DNA of 64,000 nucleotides from Aquipluma nitroreducens (GCF_009689585.1 NZ_AP018694.1:682001-746000), one strand, 5' to 3'. Counted from the stretch's first letter, positions 36,998 to 47,847 are shown. The notes: generated by a model from the letters alone, not told the origin. Numbers and translations are program-made.

Positions 36998-37342
36998 CTA
37001 TTTCACCTTATCAACAATTGCTTTGAAAGCAACAGGATGATTCATTGCTAAATCAGCCAAAACTTTACGATTGATTTCGATATTTGCTTTTTTAAGCAAA
37101 CCGATGAACTGTGAATAAGATAAATCCTCGGCGCGAACAGCAGCGTTAATACGCTGAATCCATAAAGCACGGAAGTTTCTCTTTTTTGCTTTTCTATCTC
37201 TGTAGGCATATTGCAACCCTTTTTCCCAGGTATTTTTTGCAACTGTCCATACATTCCTACGGGCACCGAAGTTACCTCTGGTAAGCTTCAGGATTTTTTT
37301 TCTGTGAGCCCGCGATGCTACTGCATTTACTGATCTTGGCAT
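36998..37342 (-). CDS. rplT: 50S ribosomal protein L20
   Basis: 114 residues, basic, canonical sequence: [20 protein letters not shown], then [20 protein letters not shown] and [21 protein letters not shown]20 binds 23S rRNA and is needed early in 50S assembly; in many bacteria it also represses its own operon by binding the rpmI leader. It is the last gene of the thrS-infC-rpmI-rplT operon, 87 bases after rpmI, and is followed by a terminator. Confidence 0.98.
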   Translation of the reverse strand: MPRSVNAVASRAHRKKILKLTRGNFGARRNVWTVAKNTWEKGLQYAYRDRKAKKRNFRALWIQRINAAVRAEDLSYSQFIGLLKKANIEINRKVLADLAMNHPVAFKAIVDKVK

Positions 37343-37429
37343 AAAACTGATTTTAGAATGGTTAGCGTTCCTTTCGGAATCTTCAAGCTAATTCACTCGA
37401 TTAATAACTAAATAACTAAAAAAAGAAAA

Positions 37430-37624
37430 CTAGATGTTCAACATCGCCTTAACATTCGACATGTCAGCTTTGTCAACGGTTCCCCAATAAGTCAGGTTAC
37501 GTTTTTGCTTGGTGCTTTTCTTGGTCAAAATGTGACTTTTGAACGCATGTTTTCTTTTAATTTTTCCGGTGCCGGTTAATTTAAACCTTTTTTTTGCTCC
37601 GGAGATCGTCTTCATTTTTGGCAT
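37430..37624 (-). CDS. rpmI: 50S ribosomal protein L35
   Basis: 64 residues, canonical L35: [20 protein letters not shown], then [20 protein letters not shown]. Small basic 50S protein. It is positioned between infC (29 bases upstream) and rplT, the conserved bacterial order. Nothing unusual beyond the short intergenic spacing. Confidence 0.98.
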   Translation of the reverse strand: MPKMKTISGAKKRFKLTGTGKIKRKHAFKSHILTKKSTKQKRNLTYWGTVDKADMSNVKAMLNI

Positions 37625-37653
37625 CTTCCTAAAAATTAATGTATGTAAGAAAT

Positions 37654-38208
37654 TTATTTCTTCTTTTTAGGTGAAATAAACATGGTCATTCTTTTTCCTT
37701 CGAGTTGCGGCAACTGTTCAACTTTGCCAACTTCCTCCAGTTCCTGAGCAAATTTTAATAGCAAAATCTCGCCTTGCTCTTTAAATAAGATCGATCGGCC
37801 TTTGAAAAATACATAAGCCTTTACCTTGGCGCCTTCCTGTAGAAATTTCTCAGCGTGGCGCATTTTGAACTGAAAATCGTGTTCATCGGTGTTCGGACCG
37901 AATCGGATTTCCTTAACTACAACTTGTACCGTCTTTGCTTTTATTTCCTTCTGTTTCTTTTTTTGCTGATAAAGAAACTTCTGGTAATCAGTTATTTTAC
38001 AAACTGGCGGGTCGGCATTTGGAGAGATTTCTACAAGGTCAAGTTCAAGTGCATCAGCCATTTTTAGAGCTTCAAACAGCGAAAAAACACCTGGATTTTC
38101 GATGTTATCGCCTACAACACGAACTTGTTGTGCACGAATTTTCTCATTTATTTTGTGCTGAGGAGCAACTTCTGCTCTTCCACCATTGTATGGTCTTTTT
38201 ACTGCTAT
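37654..38208 (-). CDS. infC: Translation initiation factor IF-3, probable AUA start
   Basis: About 184 residues. N-domain [18 protein letters not shown] and [20 protein letters not shown]; linker [21 protein letters not shown]-domain [20 protein letters not shown] and [11 protein letters not shown]. No ATG exists near the N-terminus. The strong Shine-Dalgarno GGAGG (minus strand, 38221-38217) is only 2 bases from an in-frame TTG (38214), but exactly 8 bases from ATA (38208-38206), giving (M)[11 protein letters not shown]-3 genes are known for rare start codons (AUU in E. coli) that allow autorepression, so AUA is my preferred start. The gene follows thrS by about 25 bases in the usual operon. 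Confidence 0.93.
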   Translation of the reverse strand: MAVKRPYNGGRAEVAPQHKINEKIRAQQVRVVGDNIENPGVFSLFEALKMADALELDLVEISPNADPPVCKITDYQKFLYQQKKKQKEIKAKTVQVVVKEIRFGPNTDEHDFQFKMRHAEKFLQEGAKVKAYVFFKGRSILFKEQGEILLLKFAQELEEVGKVEQLPQLEGKRMTMFISPKKKK

Positions 38209-38239
38209 GGCCAATTCCTCCTATTATTAGTTTATATTC

Positions 38240-40189
38240 TTAGTTGTATAACGACGATAATTGTTCTTTAACTTCAGCTTTTATAAAGTCAGCAAACTCC
38301 TGATGGGTCATTGTTCCTTTGTCGCCATCGCCTTGCTTTCTTACTGAAACCATTTGATTTTCAGCCTCCTGCTCGCCAACTATCAATAAATAAGGGATAC
38401 GTTTCAATTCGTTATCCCTAATTTTACGACCAATTTTCTCATTGCGGTCGTCAATTAGCGTGCGAATATCGCAATTATTTAGAAATTCTGAAACACTTTT
38501 TGCATAATCATTGAACTTTTCACTGATTGGTAATACCACAACCTGTTCGGGTGTTAACCAAAGCGGAAATTTTCCGGCAGTGTGCTCTATCAAAACGGCA
38601 ACAAAGCGTTCCATCGACCCAAAAGGTGCACGGTGAATCATCACCGGACGATGACGTTTATCGTCAGCGCCAATGTATTCCAATTCGAAACGCTCAGGCA
38701 AATTATAATCAACCTGAATGGTTCCCAGTTGCCAACTGCGTCCAAGAGCATCTTTTACCATGAAGTCTAGCTTCGGACCATAAAAAGCGGCCTCGCCTAA
38801 CACGGTTACAGTATTCAATCCTTTTTCAGCCGAAGCTTCAATAATAGCCTGCTCAGCCTTGTCCCAGTTTTCAATTGAACCTATATATTTTTCAGGCTTT
38901 TTCGGATCACGCAACGAAATCTGAGCTGAGTAATTCTCGAAGTTTAAAGCTTTGAAAATGATAAAAATAATATCAATCACTTTCTTGAATTCGTCCTTAA
39001 TCTGATCAGGACGGCAAAATAAGTGAGCGTCATCCTGAGTAAATCCACGAACACGGGTCAAACCATGCAATTCGCCACTTTGCTCGTAACGGTACACAGT
39101 TCCAAATTCAGCAAAACGAACCGGAAGATCTTTGTATGAATGTGGTTTAAATTTATACAATTCGCAGTGATGAGGACAATTCATTGGTTTCAGCATGTAT
39201 TCTTCCCCTTCCTGCGGAGTTTTAATCGCCTGAAAAGAATCTGCCCCATATTTGGCAAAATGTCCTGAAGTTTTATACAAATTTACATTGCCGATATGTG
39301 GAGTCATCACCTGCTCATATCCGAACTTCTTCTGAACTTGTTTCAAAAAATCTTCAAGCTGTATTCGAAGCATAGTTCCTTTCGGCAACCACATTGGCAA
39401 CCCCTGACCCACATTCTGCGAAAATGTAAACAATTCCATTTCCTTACCAATCTTACGATGATCACGCTTTTTGGCTTCTTCAACCAAAATCAGGTATTCT
39501 TCCAGCATTTTTTGTTTCGGGAAGGTAATCCCATAAACGCGGGTCAACATCTTATTTTTCTCGTTGCCTCTCCAGTAAGCTCCAGCAATTGAAGTCAATT
39601 TAACGGCTTTGATGAATCCGGTATTCGGAAGATGAGGTCCGCGGCATAAATCGGTGAAATTTCCCTGATTATAAACGGTAATCGTTCCGTCTTCCAATTC
39701 GCTGATCAATTCTTCTTTCAACGCGTCGCCTTTTGCCGAAAACATCTCCAAAGCATCCTTCTTCGAAATTTCTTTCCGAACAATATCGTGTTTTTCACGA
39801 GCCAGTTCAATTATTTTCTTTTCAATCTTTTCCAGATCTTTTTCAACTAATTGCTGACCATGAGGCAAATCGATATCGTAATAAAACCCATTATCGACAG
39901 TAGGTCCAATTCCGAATTGAGTACCCGGATAGAAAAACTCGATGGCTTCAGCTGTCAAGTGAGCCGATGAATGCCAGAAGGTTTCCTTCCCTTCCCGATC
40001 GTCCCAAAGAAATAATTTTATGCTGGCATCTTTATCGATAGCTCTGGATAAATCCCAAACTTCTCCATCGACAGAAATCGACAGAACATCTTTGGCCAAT
40101 CTGGTACTAATTGACTCGGCAATATCGTATCCGGAAACTCCACTTTCGAATTCCCTGACACTATTATCGGGTAAAGTAATTTTAATCAT
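38240..40189 (-). CDS. thrS: Threonyl-tRNA synthetase
   Basis: 649 residues from the ATG at 40187-40189 ([14 protein letters not shown]); the longer frame adds a non-homologous leader. Domains: N-terminal TGS (~1-62), the editing domain with [20 protein letters not shown] (HxxxH-like zinc/editing motif), a class II catalytic core (motif 2 FRYEQ-type: [36 protein letters not shown] with zinc-binding Cys; motif 3 [17 protein letters not shown]) and a C-terminal anticodon-binding domain ([20 protein letters not shown]). First gene of the thrS-infC-rpmI-rplT operon. Confidence 0.98.
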   Translation of the reverse strand: MIKITLPDNSVREFESGVSGYDIAESISTRLAKDVLSISVDGEVWDLSRAIDKDASIKLFLWDDREGKETFWHSSAHLTAEAIEFFYPGTQFGIGPTVDNGFYYDIDLPHGQQLVEKDLEKIEKKIIELAREKHDIVRKEISKKDALEMFSAKGDALKEELISELEDGTITVYNQGNFTDLCRGPHLPNTGFIKAVKLTSIAGAYWRGNEKNKMLTRVYGITFPKQKMLEEYLILVEEAKKRDHRKIGKEMELFTFSQNVGQGLPMWLPKGTMLRIQLEDFLKQVQKKFGYEQVMTPHIGNVNLYKTSGHFAKYGADSFQAIKTPQEGEEYMLKPMNCPHHCELYKFKPHSYKDLPVRFAEFGTVYRYEQSGELHGLTRVRGFTQDDAHLFCRPDQIKDEFKKVIDIIFIIFKALNFENYSAQISLRDPKKPEKYIGSIENWDKAEQAIIEASAEKGLNTVTVLGEAAFYGPKLDFMVKDALGRSWQLGTIQVDYNLPERFELEYIGADDKRHRPVMIHRAPFGSMERFVAVLIEHTAGKFPLWLTPEQVVVLPISEKFNDYAKSVSEFLNNCDIRTLIDDRNEKIGRKIRDNELKRIPYLLIVGEQEAENQMVSVRKQGDGDKGTMTHQEFADFIKAEVKEQLSSLYN

Positions 40190-40300
40190 TCGTGATTTTG
40201 CTTTAAAAAACAGGGTGCAAAGATAAATATTAATAGCTGACATTGATCAATATTTGTCTGTTTTTCAAACCTAAAAATGACTCAAAACAAGCTAAAATAA

Positions 40301-40345
40301 AACCGGTCAGATCAGGTTGCGAATTTGAACCTGATCTGACCGGTT
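40301..40345 (-). terminator. Strong hairpin terminator after the outer-membrane protein gene
   Basis: A perfect 18-bp stem AACCGGTCAGATCAGGTT (40301-40318) with its complement at 40328-40345 and a 9-nt loop. Leftward it continues TTTATTTTAG. It separates the gene at 40366 from thrS. Confidence 0.85.
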
Positions 40346-40365
40346 GAAAAAACTTTTTTGCTTTA

Positions 40366-41409
40366 TTATCTAAAACCAAAACTCACCCCTGCATTATACG
40401 AAGTGTATTCAGCTTTATTTACTGATCCGAAAAGGCTGAAAAATGCCAACTTTAACCGAAGACCTGCATCCATGCAAATACCTTTGGATTCAAAGGTTAG
40501 GTCAATTGGGTCTGTTAAATCAAATATCAGTTCTCCAGTCGAAGTCTCAACCTTATATTTACCAAATAGGTTAATAGCTGTCTCACTTTTACTGTGACCA
40601 ATTCCACCAAAAACAGTTAAAATACCAATTTTCTTGGATAGTATGAGGCCAAACTTACTGGTCTTTGTATTAAATTTCAGTATCTGATTTGTGGCATTGT
40701 CAGCTGTAAGACGAACATCACCATCACTAAAGTCTCCAGGTCTAATCTTAATTTCGCTTTGCGCATTCATTTCAGAATAGCTTGCGAAAACGGAGGCGTC
40801 AAAAGGAAGCGATTTAATAACCGGAATCCATTCCTTAAAATTATGCTTCACTCCTAATCCCCAAAATCCAATTTTCATTTCATCGCCATTATTATCGTAT
40901 TTCAATTTTGGGACGAATCTCCCAATAACATCGGTGTGTGGTAATAATCCAAAACCAATTTGAGCCATTGGCACTGGCACCACATCTAGCCCTAATCCGT
41001 TAGGTGTATTAAATGACGAGATCGTATTTCCTTCATCATCTTTAACTATAACGCGAGGTCCTACTTGATCAGTACCTGCAACAGTCGGAGCAATATGGTT
41101 AGCTGCATTTTCCGGACTCAAATTGGTTAACCCGAGTAAATTTAAGTCGAATGTCGTTTCGCTTTTAGGAACCTGTATTGCGCTAACACTAAAATTAAAA
41201 TCAAATCCAAACTGCTTGTGTGTTTTTGCAGTATTATACCAACCATTATTCAAGCCATCGCCAAGAGCCATTGCATAAGGATTCAAATAAGCCATGGCAA
41301 GAACATTGGCATCTTTTTTCCCGGCTTTTAGGACCTGGATTACATCAGTTTGCGAGTAGGCGGTCAAAAATATAAATCCTGCGCAAAAAAGTAAAATCAT
41401 TTTTTTCAT
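40366..41409 (-). CDS. Predicted outer-membrane beta-barrel protein of unknown function
   Basis: 347 residues with a signal peptide (MKKMILLFCAGFIFLTAYSQ; an ATG two codons earlier is equally possible). The mature part consists of alternating hydrophobic strands and ends YTSYNAGVSFGFR with a terminal aromatic/Arg, as in outer-membrane barrels. It resembles the Bacteroidota hypothetical family annotated as DUF6588, from memory. Characteristic pieces are YLNPYAMALGDGLNNGWYNT and IGFGLLPHTDVIGRFVPKL. No enzymatic motif was seen. It is monocistronic, with its own terminator. Confidence 0.7.
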   Translation of the reverse strand: MKKMILLFCAGFIFLTAYSQTDVIQVLKAGKKDANVLAMAYLNPYAMALGDGLNNGWYNTAKTHKQFGFDFNFSVSAIQVPKSETTFDLNLLGLTNLSPENAANHIAPTVAGTDQVGPRVIVKDDEGNTISSFNTPNGLGLDVVPVPMAQIGFGLLPHTDVIGRFVPKLKYDNNGDEMKIGFWGLGVKHNFKEWIPVIKSLPFDASVFASYSEMNAQSEIKIRPGDFSDGDVRLTADNATNQILKFNTKTSKFGLILSKKIGILTVFGGIGHSKSETAINLFGKYKVETSTGELIFDLTDPIDLTFESKGICMDAGLRLKLAFFSLFGSVNKAEYTSYNAGVSFGFR

Positions 41410-41634
41410 AAACATAACAATTAGTGTTTTTAAGCCTTATTGATTTCCCCTTTATCCTTCTTCTTTCAAAACAAAGATATAAATTTCAGAGTTTATCAAT
41501 TTATTGTTATCCTATTTATTCCACTTTCATTCCAGAAAAAGAATGAATCTGTGGTATTCTGACATACTCGTTTTTTTATGTGAAAAAAAATTCGAAGTTT
41601 TAACATCACAAATATCCATCTAACTCGAAAAATT

Positions 41635-43833
41635 ATGAGCATCAAGAAAAGCTTTTTACTTATACTTATAAGTATTTCACTGACTGCATTTTCACAAAAA
41701 AAGATAGAACTCAACGACGTAGCTGGCCGGCGCTTATTTGTGCAAAAAAACATTACCGGTTTACGATCAATGAATGACGGAATGAATTACACCTCTGTGG
41801 AAAATCAAACCAAAATTGTGAAATACAATTATAAAACCGGAAATCAGGTTGAAGTTTTATTTGATTTATCTAAAATAGAAAATCCCGGATTTATCGGATT
41901 CAGTGATTATAATTTCAGCAACGATGAAACGAAAATACTGTTTACTACAAACCAGCATCCGATTTACCGTCATTCGTTTACAGCCGATTACTTCGTTTGG
42001 AACCTGACGACAAAAGAGATGACACCACTTTCAACAAACGGGTCTCAGCAACTGGCAACTTTTTCGCCAGATGGGGAGCGTGTTGCATTTGTTCGAAACA
42101 ACAATATTTTCGTAAAAAGTCTGAAGTTTGGAACTGAAAGTCAGGTCACACGTGATGGCAAAACCAATGAAATTATCAACGGAGCTCCTGACTGGGTTTA
42201 TGAAGAGGAATTCAGTTTCAACAAGGCCTTTGAATGGTCGCCCGACAGTAAATTTCTGGCATTTATTAAATTCAACGAAACTGAAGTTCCAATGTTTAAT
42301 ATGCCAATGTATCAGGGACAAAATCCCGAATTGAAAGAAAATCAGCTTTATCCCGGAAGTTACAATTATAAATACCCCAAAGCCGGCGAGAAAAACTCTG
42401 TTGTGAGTGTACTTGTTTACGATTTAAAATCAAAAAGCAGCGTTACCGCCGAAACCGGTGATGATACCGAACAATACATACCTCGAATCAAATGGACGGC
42501 TGACGCTTCTGATTTGGCAATCATGAAATTAAACCGCCTTCAGAATAAGTTGGATATTGTTTTGGCCAATCCGTTCACCGGAGATACCCGGGCCTTTTTT
42601 ACTGAAAAAAACAAGCGATACATTTCCGAGGACTTTTTTGATAACTTCATTTTCCTTCCTGACAACAAATACATCGTTCTGAACAGCGAACGAGATGGCT
42701 ATTCTCATCTTTATCTCTACGATCGCCAGGGGTTTGAAGTGAAGCAACTGACCAGTGGCAATTTTGATGTAACCACATTTTATGGCTTCGATCCGGTAAA
42801 AAAGATATTCTATTACCAGGCAGCCAAAGAATCGCCCATGCGCCGCGAAGTTTATTTTGTAAGTCTGGATGGCAAAAAATCCGGAAAGTTATCGACTCAA
42901 ACAGGCACCAACCAGGCTGATTTCAGCTCAGGCTTTCAATATTTCATCAATACGTTTACAAATACCGAAACACCAAACGTCATCACCCTTCATGATCAGA
43001 CCGGAAAGCTGATTCGGACTCTTGAAGAAAATAACGAATTGAAAAAGCTCTTGAAAGATTACAGCATCGGCAAAAAAGAGTTTTTCAGCTTTAAAACTTC
43101 CGAAGGAGTTGATTTGAATGGGTGGATGATCAAACCAGCGAATTTCGATCCGACCAGGAAATATCCGGTTGTGATGACCCAATACAGCGGGCCAAATTCG
43201 CAGTCAGTACTTGATAAGTGGAGTATTGGATGGGACGATTTCCTGGCTCAGGAAGGTTTTGTAGTTGCCTGTGTCGATCCACGCGGAACAGGCGCCCGTG
43301 GCGAAGAGTTCCGAAAAATGACCTATCAGCAACTGGGGAAATTCGAATCTGATGATCAGGTTGAAGCTGCTAAATATATAGGGATTCTCTCGTTTGTCGA
43401 CAAAAACAACATTGCCATTTGGGGATGGAGTTATGGTGGTTTTATGGCTGCTCTTTGTATGGAAAAGGGAGCCGGGGTTTTTAAAGCCGGAATTTCAGTA
43501 GCTCCTGTTACCAACTGGCGTTTTTACGATAGCGTTTACACCGAACGATACATGCGCACCCCAAAGGAAAACCCTGATGGATACGACGATAATTCGCCAC
43601 TTTCTCATGCTGAAAAAATCAAGGGCAAGTACTTGATTATTCACGGATCGGCAGATGATAACGTACATCTTCAAAATACGATGGAATTTACAGAGCGAAT
43701 GGTTCAGGCCGGTGTTCAGTTCGACATGGCTGTCTATACCAACCGGAATCATGGTATCCGTGGCGGTAATACCAGCATGCACCTTTATACGAAGATGACG
43801 AATTACCTGAAAGAAAAGCTACAGGAAAAATAG
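41635..43833 (+). CDS. Dipeptidyl peptidase IV-like S9B serine peptidase, exported
   Basis: 732 residues with a signal (KKSFLLILISISLTAFSQ). The N-terminal beta-propeller (~30-480) includes the DPP-IV N-domain double-Glu motif DWVYEEEFSF near 187-196, which anchors the peptide N-terminus. The C-terminal alpha/beta-hydrolase has Ser in GWSYGGFMAAL (~602), Asp in IHGSADDNVH (~682) and His in NRNHGIRGG (~714). It removes X-Pro or X-Ala dipeptides from peptides in the periplasm. Monocistronic, facing away from the gene at 40366. Confidence 0.95.
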   Translation: MSIKKSFLLILISISLTAFSQKKIELNDVAGRRLFVQKNITGLRSMNDGMNYTSVENQTKIVKYNYKTGNQVEVLFDLSKIENPGFIGFSDYNFSNDETKILFTTNQHPIYRHSFTADYFVWNLTTKEMTPLSTNGSQQLATFSPDGERVAFVRNNNIFVKSLKFGTESQVTRDGKTNEIINGAPDWVYEEEFSFNKAFEWSPDSKFLAFIKFNETEVPMFNMPMYQGQNPELKENQLYPGSYNYKYPKAGEKNSVVSVLVYDLKSKSSVTAETGDDTEQYIPRIKWTADASDLAIMKLNRLQNKLDIVLANPFTGDTRAFFTEKNKRYISEDFFDNFIFLPDNKYIVLNSERDGYSHLYLYDRQGFEVKQLTSGNFDVTTFYGFDPVKKIFYYQAAKESPMRREVYFVSLDGKKSGKLSTQTGTNQADFSSGFQYFINTFTNTETPNVITLHDQTGKLIRTLEENNELKKLLKDYSIGKKEFFSFKTSEGVDLNGWMIKPANFDPTRKYPVVMTQYSGPNSQSVLDKWSIGWDDFLAQEGFVVACVDPRGTGARGEEFRKMTYQQLGKFESDDQVEAAKYIGILSFVDKNNIAIWGWSYGGFMAALCMEKGAGVFKAGISVAPVTNWRFYDSVYTERYMRTPKENPDGYDDNSPLSHAEKIKGKYLIIHGSADDNVHLQNTMEFTERMVQAGVQFDMAVYTNRNHGIRGGNTSMHLYTKMTNYLKEKLQEK

Positions 43834-43941
43834 AATCGAGAGGAGTCCAAAACAAATGCAGTTTTATTGTTTTATTCTAACTTTAAACAATCAATTTAAG
43901 CCGATATTCATAACATATTATAAATAATCAACACAAAATAC

Positions 43942-45009
43942 GTGAAGTTGAAAACTTTACCAACCCAAATAATCGCTTTTTTTCTTTCCATCATCTTGTT
44001 AGCAGGATGCAGCAAAGATGCGCCATCGCAGAATCCTCCTGCGACAAATAATTCTTTCGCTAAGGGAGCCGACATCAGCTGGCTACCACAAATGGAAGCC
44101 TCCGGGTACAAGTTTTACAGCGATAACGGGAAGGAAGAAGATTGTTTCCAGATTTTGAAAGATCACGGAATCAATTCCATCAGGCTACGAACATTCGTCA
44201 ATCCTTCGGATGACCCGGCTAGTGGCCATTGCAGCAAAGAGGAAACAGTTGCAATGGCTGTTCGCGCCCAGAAATTTGGAATGAAGGTGATGATCGACTT
44301 TCATTACAGCGATACTTGGGCCGATCCCAGTAAACAAGTAAAACCCAAAGCCTGGGAAGGTCACGACTTCCCTACCCTTCTGAACGATCTTTATACTTAC
44401 ACTTTTGATGTGATGAGTGCCTTGAAAGCTGCCGGAGTTTCACCCGAATGGGTTCAGGTGGGAAACGAAATTCCAGGCGGAATGGTTTATCCGGAAGGAA
44501 GTTCAACGAACTGGCCGCAACTGGCTCAACTGATTAACAAGGGTTACGAGGCTATCAAAACAGTTAGCCCGCAATCGAAAGTCATTCTGCATGTCGATCA
44601 GGGAAACAACAACGACAGGTTCCGTTGGTGGTTCGATGCTGCCAAAGCAAACGGAGCAAAATACGACATCATTGGCTTATCTTATTATCCATATTGGCTC
44701 GAAGGAAAACCAGATTATTCCTTATCAATAGTTGACCTCGCAAAAAACATGAACGACATGGTTTCGCGTTACGGGAAAGAAGTAATGGTGGTTGAAGTGG
44801 GTGGCGAAGACACTAAAGTTCAAAACACTTACGACATGCTGATTGCCGTTCAAAAAAAAGTACTGGAAGTACCCAACAACAAAGGTCTGGGTGTGTTTTA
44901 CTGGGAACCAGAAGGAGCCCGGAGTTGGAGCCATTACGCATTGAGCGCATGGGGCGACGACGGGAAACCCACAAAAGCCCTGGATGCATTTCTCTGGAAG
45001 GACAATTAA
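43942..45009 (+). CDS. GH53 endo-beta-1,4-galactanase, lipoprotein
   Basis: 355 residues starting at a GTG. Lipoprotein signal ending SIILLAGC|SK, so probably on the cell surface or periplasmic. GH53 fold: FAKGADISWLPQMEASG at the N-terminus, DGINSIRLR-like HGINSIRLRTFVNPSDDP and IDFHYSDTWADPSKQ. The general acid is Glu in WVQVGNEIPGGM (~175), the nucleophile Glu in VMVVEVGGED (~280), and the C-terminal LGVFYWEPEGAR is typical. It cleaves arabinogalactan type I galactan. No SusCD pair is adjacent, but a TonB-dependent receptor gene lies 120 bases downstream in the same direction. Confidence 0.93.
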   Translation: MKLKTLPTQIIAFFLSIILLAGCSKDAPSQNPPATNNSFAKGADISWLPQMEASGYKFYSDNGKEEDCFQILKDHGINSIRLRTFVNPSDDPASGHCSKEETVAMAVRAQKFGMKVMIDFHYSDTWADPSKQVKPKAWEGHDFPTLLNDLYTYTFDVMSALKAAGVSPEWVQVGNEIPGGMVYPEGSSTNWPQLAQLINKGYEAIKTVSPQSKVILHVDQGNNNDRFRWWFDAAKANGAKYDIIGLSYYPYWLEGKPDYSLSIVDLAKNMNDMVSRYGKEVMVVEVGGEDTKVQNTYDMLIAVQKKVLEVPNNKGLGVFYWEPEGARSWSHYALSAWGDDGKPTKALDAFLWKDN

Positions 45010-45129
45010 ACGCATCTAAAAATACTGAAATTCCAGATTCTTCCGTTTAATGAACGCGGCATCCTGTATTGAGAAAATAGGGTAAAGCGCCTTAGAAACG
45101 GTATAATTGCAGGGCCAATTCAGGAAACC

Positions 45130-47847
45130 ATGAAAACAAAAGACAGATCTATTCAGAAAAACAGAATCATCAAAATAACAATACTCGCGTTTGTATTTTT
45201 AATATTGAACACCGGATTTATATTTGCGCGTGAAAAAAAAGTCAAGGAGAAAAAAGCGGCTCCAAAGTTTGGCATACTTACCGGTTTTGTTGTCGACGAT
45301 GAATTTAACGAACCGCTCGAAAAAGCTGTCATCACCATTCCCGGAACTTTAATCAGCGTGTTAACCGATCAACAGGGCAAGTACACACTGAAAATGAAAG
45401 GTGGCGATTATTTCATGGAAGTGAATTATCCCGGATATTTCAGAAAGCAATACAACATGTCGGTTTCCGATGGCATCACCACCCCCATGTTCATTATCAA
45501 GCTCCAGGCCAATGCCGTTGGACGAACCTTGCAGCACAAAATCACCTCTTTCGAAAACAAACACCAGTTTCCGCAAAGCCTCGAAAATTTTACAACCTGG
45601 CAGACAACAGAACAAACAGGCCATCAGGAATTCAATGAAATCTTCCGAACAATCCCATCAGTGAACCTTTTAAGCAACGGTAGCGGATTTAACGACTCCG
45701 GAATTGGCTTCCGGGGAAATGATGACACACACACTTCATATACTTTCAATGGCATTTTGCTAAATAATCCTGAAACCGGCCGCGTAAATTCTTCAATGCT
45801 TTCGGGCATGACCGACTGGGCCGGTCAAATTCAGGTGGTAAGTGGGCAGGCAACCAATCTTCAAAGCCAAACCAATTCAGGAGGATTGGTAAATGTATTA
45901 TCGATTGCGCCACACGAAAAAGCTGGAGCCGACATTTTTGTCGTTTATGGGAACGAAGGGTTCCTGAAAACTTCGGCAACTGTTCATTCCGGATTATCGA
46001 AAAAAGGACTGGCTTCATCCTTCCAAATTTCGCGGACAGCGGGAAACGGATTGGCTCAAAACACCGCTTTCGAACAATATGGATTATCATTGAATATTCA
46101 AAAAGAATTCAATCAGTCCCATACATTGGTTTTAAACCTAAACGGAATTATACAGCAGCACGACCGGAATTTTCCGGATTCGATTGGTGCCTATAACCGC
46201 TACGGAACAAAGCACAATCCGGATTGGGGCTACCTGAACAATAAACCACTTTCGGTGAGCACTAATTACGGGCGCAGCCCGATGGTTAGTTTAACTCACG
46301 ATTGGCACCCACGCGTTAAAACTCACATCATCACTCAGGTTTATGCTCAATTCGACCGTTCGGCCCTACTTTCACTTGGAGGACAATTACTCAATCAATC
46401 CATCAACACATTGGCTCGGGATACCCTTGGTCATATTGCCTTTGATCAGGTTTTGGAATGGAATAAGGGTCAAAATGTAGGCGGAATGGGCGTCTTTCGT
46501 CTTCCTGATGCCAGTGGTAAATTTATAAATTCCGAAACTTCAGGAATATCGGTTCTTTCAAACATTAGCAGTGAAACGCGTCTGGGATTGCGCACCATCG
46601 TCACCCGAAACATCAATAAACAAACTGATTTTAGCAGCAGCATCAACCTCGAAGATTACCGTGCCAATCACTTTGGGGCAATAAATAATTTAATTGGAGC
46701 CGACGGTTTTACGAGCTACTCCGACGTAAACCGAGCCGAGGGTTTTCCGGTTGAAAATCTGTTTCAATCCAAATTCCTGACCAAGTACAATTCGCCCGAC
46801 AAAACTGGGTACTTCTATCTGTCCGGAATTCAAACCGGAGGAGTATCGGTTCGCTTAAACCACCAGGCTTCCCGATTAAACTGGTATATTGCAGGATCGG
46901 CTTCCATGCAAAATATCGTCCGGACTGATTATTTCAACTATTTGAATACTGATCCTAAGCGAAAAACTGAATCAACTCTTTTACCCGGCGGACATGCACA
47001 AACCGGGTTCAATTTTAAACCTTGGAAATACCATTCCATTCATTTGAACTTAACTTACGGTTCGTATCAACCACTATTTACTACACTTTTCCCCACAGGA
47101 AATAACTGGAAAAATGATGGAGCTAAAAACGAACAGGTTTTCGATGCAGAGTTTGGATACACCATTTTCAGTCGAAGGCTCAAAGTGGAAGCTTTGGCTT
47201 ACCGTTCTCAAATTTCAAGCCGGTCGATGGTCAGATATGCCAATCTGACTGGAAATGATGCCTTTGGAGTAGTAAACAACATAGCGGAAGTACACCAGGG
47301 TGTTGAGCTGAAATCGTCGTACAAACTCACCAAGAATTTTCAAATAAACCTGAATGGCTCGCTGGGCGATTGGAAATATGCCAAAGATGCACAAGCTACC
47401 ATCTACAATGCAACTAAAGAAATTACAGCTGAAAATGAATTATGGCTAAATGGGTTGCGCGTGGCAAATACACCTCAACTGAGCCTGTTTGCCGAAGCCG
47501 AATACCGTTGGATGCACAACTTCTATGTCAGACTAAATTATTACCGTGCCGAACAAATTTACACCCCATTCGGACTTTACGATTTTAAGGAACTAGCTGC
47601 TCGAAGCGACTATAAACAAGCTCAAATTCCGAAATACGATTTGATTGGATTCAGTGGAAATTATTTGCTACAACTCAAGAAGTCGCTTATATTGAACCTA
47701 ATCTTTGGCGGACAGAATCTGTTGGATACCGAATACATCGAACAGTCATCAACCAATATTCCCGAAGGAAGTTCAGGCTACACCAGCAATCAGGTCTATT
47801 ATGGCATGGGACGAACCTGGTTTGCCGGAATAAAGGTTCAGTTTTAA
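45130..47847 (+). CDS. TonB-dependent outer-membrane receptor
   Basis: 905 residues with a signal around residues 12-35. N-terminal carboxypeptidase-like domain (GFVVDDEFNEPLEKAVITIP, TDQQGKYTLKMKGGDYFMEV), then a plug (FNEIFRTIPSVNLLSNGSGF, NDSGIGFRGNDDTHTSYTFN; GILLNNPETGRVNSSMLSG) and a barrel ending YYGMGRTWFAGIKVQF. It is not of the SusC type: there is no SusD partner, and the plug lacks the usual SusC TGAVGSV motif. The ligand is unknown. It might serve the GH53 product or an unrelated siderophore-like compound. Confidence 0.88.
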   Translation: MKTKDRSIQKNRIIKITILAFVFLILNTGFIFAREKKVKEKKAAPKFGILTGFVVDDEFNEPLEKAVITIPGTLISVLTDQQGKYTLKMKGGDYFMEVNYPGYFRKQYNMSVSDGITTPMFIIKLQANAVGRTLQHKITSFENKHQFPQSLENFTTWQTTEQTGHQEFNEIFRTIPSVNLLSNGSGFNDSGIGFRGNDDTHTSYTFNGILLNNPETGRVNSSMLSGMTDWAGQIQVVSGQATNLQSQTNSGGLVNVLSIAPHEKAGADIFVVYGNEGFLKTSATVHSGLSKKGLASSFQISRTAGNGLAQNTAFEQYGLSLNIQKEFNQSHTLVLNLNGIIQQHDRNFPDSIGAYNRYGTKHNPDWGYLNNKPLSVSTNYGRSPMVSLTHDWHPRVKTHIITQVYAQFDRSALLSLGGQLLNQSINTLARDTLGHIAFDQVLEWNKGQNVGGMGVFRLPDASGKFINSETSGISVLSNISSETRLGLRTIVTRNINKQTDFSSSINLEDYRANHFGAINNLIGADGFTSYSDVNRAEGFPVENLFQSKFLTKYNSPDKTGYFYLSGIQTGGVSVRLNHQASRLNWYIAGSASMQNIVRTDYFNYLNTDPKRKTESTLLPGGHAQTGFNFKPWKYHSIHLNLTYGSYQPLFTTLFPTGNNWKNDGAKNEQVFDAEFGYTIFSRRLKVEALAYRSQISSRSMVRYANLTGNDAFGVVNNIAEVHQGVELKSSYKLTKNFQINLNGSLGDWKYAKDAQATIYNATKEITAENELWLNGLRVANTPQLSLFAEAEYRWMHNFYVRLNYYRAEQIYTPFGLYDFKELAARSDYKQAQIPKYDLIGFSGNYLLQLKKSLILNLIFGGQNLLDTEYIEQSSTNIPEGSSGYTSNQVYYGMGRTWFAGIKVQF

